A stretch of DNA of 6,017 bases from the NCBI GenBank assembly GCA_016195205.1, contig JACQAB010000224.1, positions 1 to 6,017 of the forward strand. The letters are read 5' to 3'. Position 1 is the first letter of the stretch. Each line of letters starts with the position of its first letter. Below, in pieces: positions 4,727-6,017 of the stretch. The translations under genes and the position numbers were made by a program. This DNA is from Pseudomonadota bacterium (lineage in GTDB: Bacteria > Pseudomonadota > Alphaproteobacteria > UBA9219 > RGZA01). The notes under the pieces are model-generated. The model had not been told where the DNA came from, searched no databases, and saw only the letters and a list, made by a program, of their open reading frames with translations.

Positions 4727-5493
4727 CCTTTGGCAATAAAAGGCGGATTCAAGAACCCCGGCTTGCCGTATATAAGGTCTGCGCCATCCATGGTATGCAC
4801 CGCGCCACCCGCCGCGCGCAGAAGGGCGTCGCCCGCCGCGGTGTCCCACTCATAGCTTTTGCCGAAACGCGGATAAAGGTCATACATCCCGCGCGCCATC
4901 AGGCCCAGCTTGCGCGCCGAGGATTGCCGCTCTACCCCGCACACCTTCAGCGTTTCCAGATAACGCCGCAACCGGCCTGACCAGTCTTCGGTGCGGTTGA
5001 CAATCACCTCCAGCCCTGTTTCGGGCGGCAGGCGCGCGCTGATTTTCTCGGCATTGCCGCCTGCGGGCTGGAACCAGGCCGCGCCTTCGGCGGTAGTGTA
5101 GGTCTCGCCGTTCACCGGCACGTAAATCACGCCGAACACCGCGCGGCCCTTCTCGGCAAAGCCGATATTGACGCAGAAATCATCGCCGCCGCCCATGAAG
5201 GCCTTGGTGCCGTCCAGCGGATCGATCAGATAAAACCCTTCCGCACCGCTGATGTCGGCCCCCGCAGCGCTTTCCTCGGCCACCACCGGCGCGTTCATCC
5301 CCAGTTTTGCAATCCCCGCCAGAATATGCGCCTCGGCTTCCTGGTCGGCGCGGGTGACGGGCGAGCCGTCGGGCTTGGCGGCGTGATGCCAGTCGTGCTG
5401 TTGCGAAAGATGCTCGGCGCGGATGCGCAGGATCAGGGCGCCAGTTTCTTGCGCCAGACGGGCCAGGGCTTTTGTGTCGGAGAGGGTAAACAT
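4717..5493 (-). CDS. cysQ: 3'(2'),5'-bisphosphate nucleotidase CysQ (inositol monophosphatase superfamily)
   Basis: CysQ hydrolyses 3'-phosphoadenosine 5'-phosphate, left over from sulfate assimilation, to AMP and phosphate. The 258-residue protein shows KPDGSPVTRAD (40-50), the metal-binding VVAEES (70-75), IDPLDGTKAF (90-99) and EWDTAAGDALL (215-225), all superfamily signatures for Mg-dependent, lithium-sensitive phosphatases. LYPRFG (206-211) and the C-terminal GKPGFLNPPF (243-252) match CysQ more closely than inositol monophosphatase or HisN. E. coli CysQ is 246 residues. The ATG at 5493 is preceded directly by a heptad hairpin repeat and has no Shine-Dalgarno. It may be translated poorly, by coupling to the gene upstream on the same strand, or from an unrecognised start. 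Its stop codon and last three residues come from another copy of the repeat. Confidence 0.93.
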   Translation of the reverse strand: MFTLSDTKALARLAQETGALILRIRAEHLSQQHDWHHAAKPDGSPVTRADQEAEAHILAGIAKLGMNAPVVAEESAAGADISGAEGFYLIDPLDGTKAFMGGGDDFCVNIGFAEKGRAVFGVIYVPVNGETYTTAEGAAWFQPAGGNAEKISARLPPETGLEVIVNRTEDWSGRLRRYLETLKVCGVERQSSARKLGLMARGMYDLYPRFGKSYEWDTAAGDALLRAAGGAVHTMDGADLIYGKPGFLNPPFIAKGRG

Positions 5494-5576
5494 AGGGGCT
5501 GAGCGACTAAGGGGCTTGGGGGCTAAGGGAAAAACAAAAAAGATTACCCCTGAGTCGCTAAGCCCCCTAGCCCCTA
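5493..5576. repeat. Heptad-type hairpin repeat, copy 3, between the right-edge gene and cysQ
   Basis: The ends TAGGGGCT (5493-5500) and AGCCCCTA (5569-5576) are a perfect inverted repeat. GCGACTAAGGGG (5503-5514) recurs inverted, with one change, at 5547-5558. Units are 7-8 bases (TAGGGGC, TGAGCGAC, TAAGGGGC, TTGGGGGC), so this copy is more diverged and partly shuffled. On the minus strand the loop is T-rich (5529-5545), so it lies in the opposite orientation to copies 1 and 2. It contains the TAG stop of the right-edge gene (5574-5576) and reaches the ATG of cysQ. Confidence 0.85.
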
Positions 5577-6017
5577 CTTCACGATCTTCTTCTGCGCTTC
5601 GGCGGCAGCCGCGGCGTTTTTCCCCGCGCCGGTGTTTTCTTCCAGCTGCTGGATGATCTGGGTGAGGGAAGCCACCAACTCGGTGTCACCGCGCGCGCCC
5701 GGACGCGCGGTGGCCGCAGGAGGTGCCCCCGGCGCGCGAGGCGGGGCGGCGGCCAGGCGGCTTTCGCTGGCCTCCTTCAGCTTATCCATCATGTCACGCA
5801 CCGCCTCTTCCTGCTGCGTGGCGCGGGAAGGAGGCGCGGCAGGCGGCGTAGAAGAAGGACGCGGCGGAGGCGCCGGAATGGCCGCGGGCGCGGCGGCGCG
5901 AGGGGCTAGCGCTTCGGCCGTTCTGGCTTCCTTGGGCACCAGCGGGCTAACCCGGCTGGCGGCCTGCGTGGCTAAAGACAGGGTGGTGCTGAAGCGCTCG
6001 TTCAGCGCGTCGAACTG
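5574..6017 (-). CDS. Uncharacterised Ala/Pro-rich protein, C-terminal part, cut by window edge
   Basis: The frame is open from the right edge to a TAG at 5574, giving 147 visible residues, so the true start lies outside the window. The visible part begins QFDALNERFSTTLSLATQAA, a helical-looking segment. A low-complexity Ala/Pro/Arg linker follows, then a charged helix (QQEEAVRDMMDKLKEASESR), a second Ala/Pro-rich linker, and a final helix with LVASLTQIIQQLEEN and a lysine-containing tail (QKKIVK). No membrane helix or catalytic motif is visible. Alternating linkers and short helices suggest a flexible scaffold or tethering protein, but I cannot name the family. It precedes cysQ on the same strand, separated only by repeat copy 3, so the two could be co-transcribed. 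Confidence 0.7.
   Translation of the reverse strand, partial: QFDALNERFSTTLSLATQAASRVSPLVPKEARTAEALAPRAAAPAAIPAPPPRPSSTPPAAPPSRATQQEEAVRDMMDKLKEASESRLAAAPPRAPGAPPAATARPGARGDTELVASLTQIIQQLEENTGAGKNAAAAAEAQKKIVK

Noticed and set aside
5937..5939. GTG at 5939 as the start of the right-edge protein
   Set aside because: The frame continues open for 26 codons to the window edge with protein-like sequence, so the GTG is probably an internal valine.

Overview
The window looks like a piece of an alphaproteobacterial chromosome, probably from an uncultured or poorly studied lineage. It is GC-rich, its housekeeping proteins (Ffh, UbiE, MutM, CysQ) read as alphaproteobacterial in style, and ubiE and mutM lie head to head as they do in many alphaproteobacteria. 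The assignment rests on protein style and gene order only; no 16S or other taxonomic marker is present.

Layout. Positions 1-905 (minus) hold the first 301 codons of ffh, the SRP GTPase, cut by the window edge. Positions 906-1555 hold no convincing gene. They contain two large composite palindromic repeats (940-1112 and 1324-1540) separated by about 210 bases that I cannot explain. An SGNH/GDSL-like hydrolase follows (1556-2275, plus; TTG start), then a 66-residue orphan protein (2355-2555, plus) whose stop codon overlaps the stop of ubiE (2552-3376, minus). A second orphan small protein (3455-3721, plus) sits between ubiE and mutM (3775-4659, plus). mutM converges on cysQ (4717-5493, minus). 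A partial Ala/Pro-rich protein (5574-6017, minus) runs off the right edge.

The most unusual content is a family of heptad-based hairpin repeats, built from 7-8 base units of the type TAGGGGC/TAGGGAC, with T-rich loops. There are three copies. One (3041-3110) lies inside ubiE in frame and adds about 25 residues to the methyltransferase fold. One (4657-4726) fills the mutM/cysQ junction and supplies both stop codons. One (5493-5576) fills the gap between the right-edge gene and cysQ, supplies the stop codon of the former and abuts the ATG of the latter. They recall the heptanucleotide repeats (STRR) of heterocystous cyanobacteria in unit length and G-rich composition, and the protein-coding palindromic elements of Rickettsia in behaviour, but they are not obviously either.

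The genes do not form one pathway: they cover protein targeting (ffh), ubiquinone/menaquinone methylation (ubiE), oxidative DNA-damage repair (mutM) and turnover of 3'-phosphoadenosine phosphate (cysQ). The window is best read as ordinary core genes heavily colonised by several classes of small palindromic repeat. MutM also lacks its fourth zinc-finger cysteine and carries an extra loop of about 15 residues.
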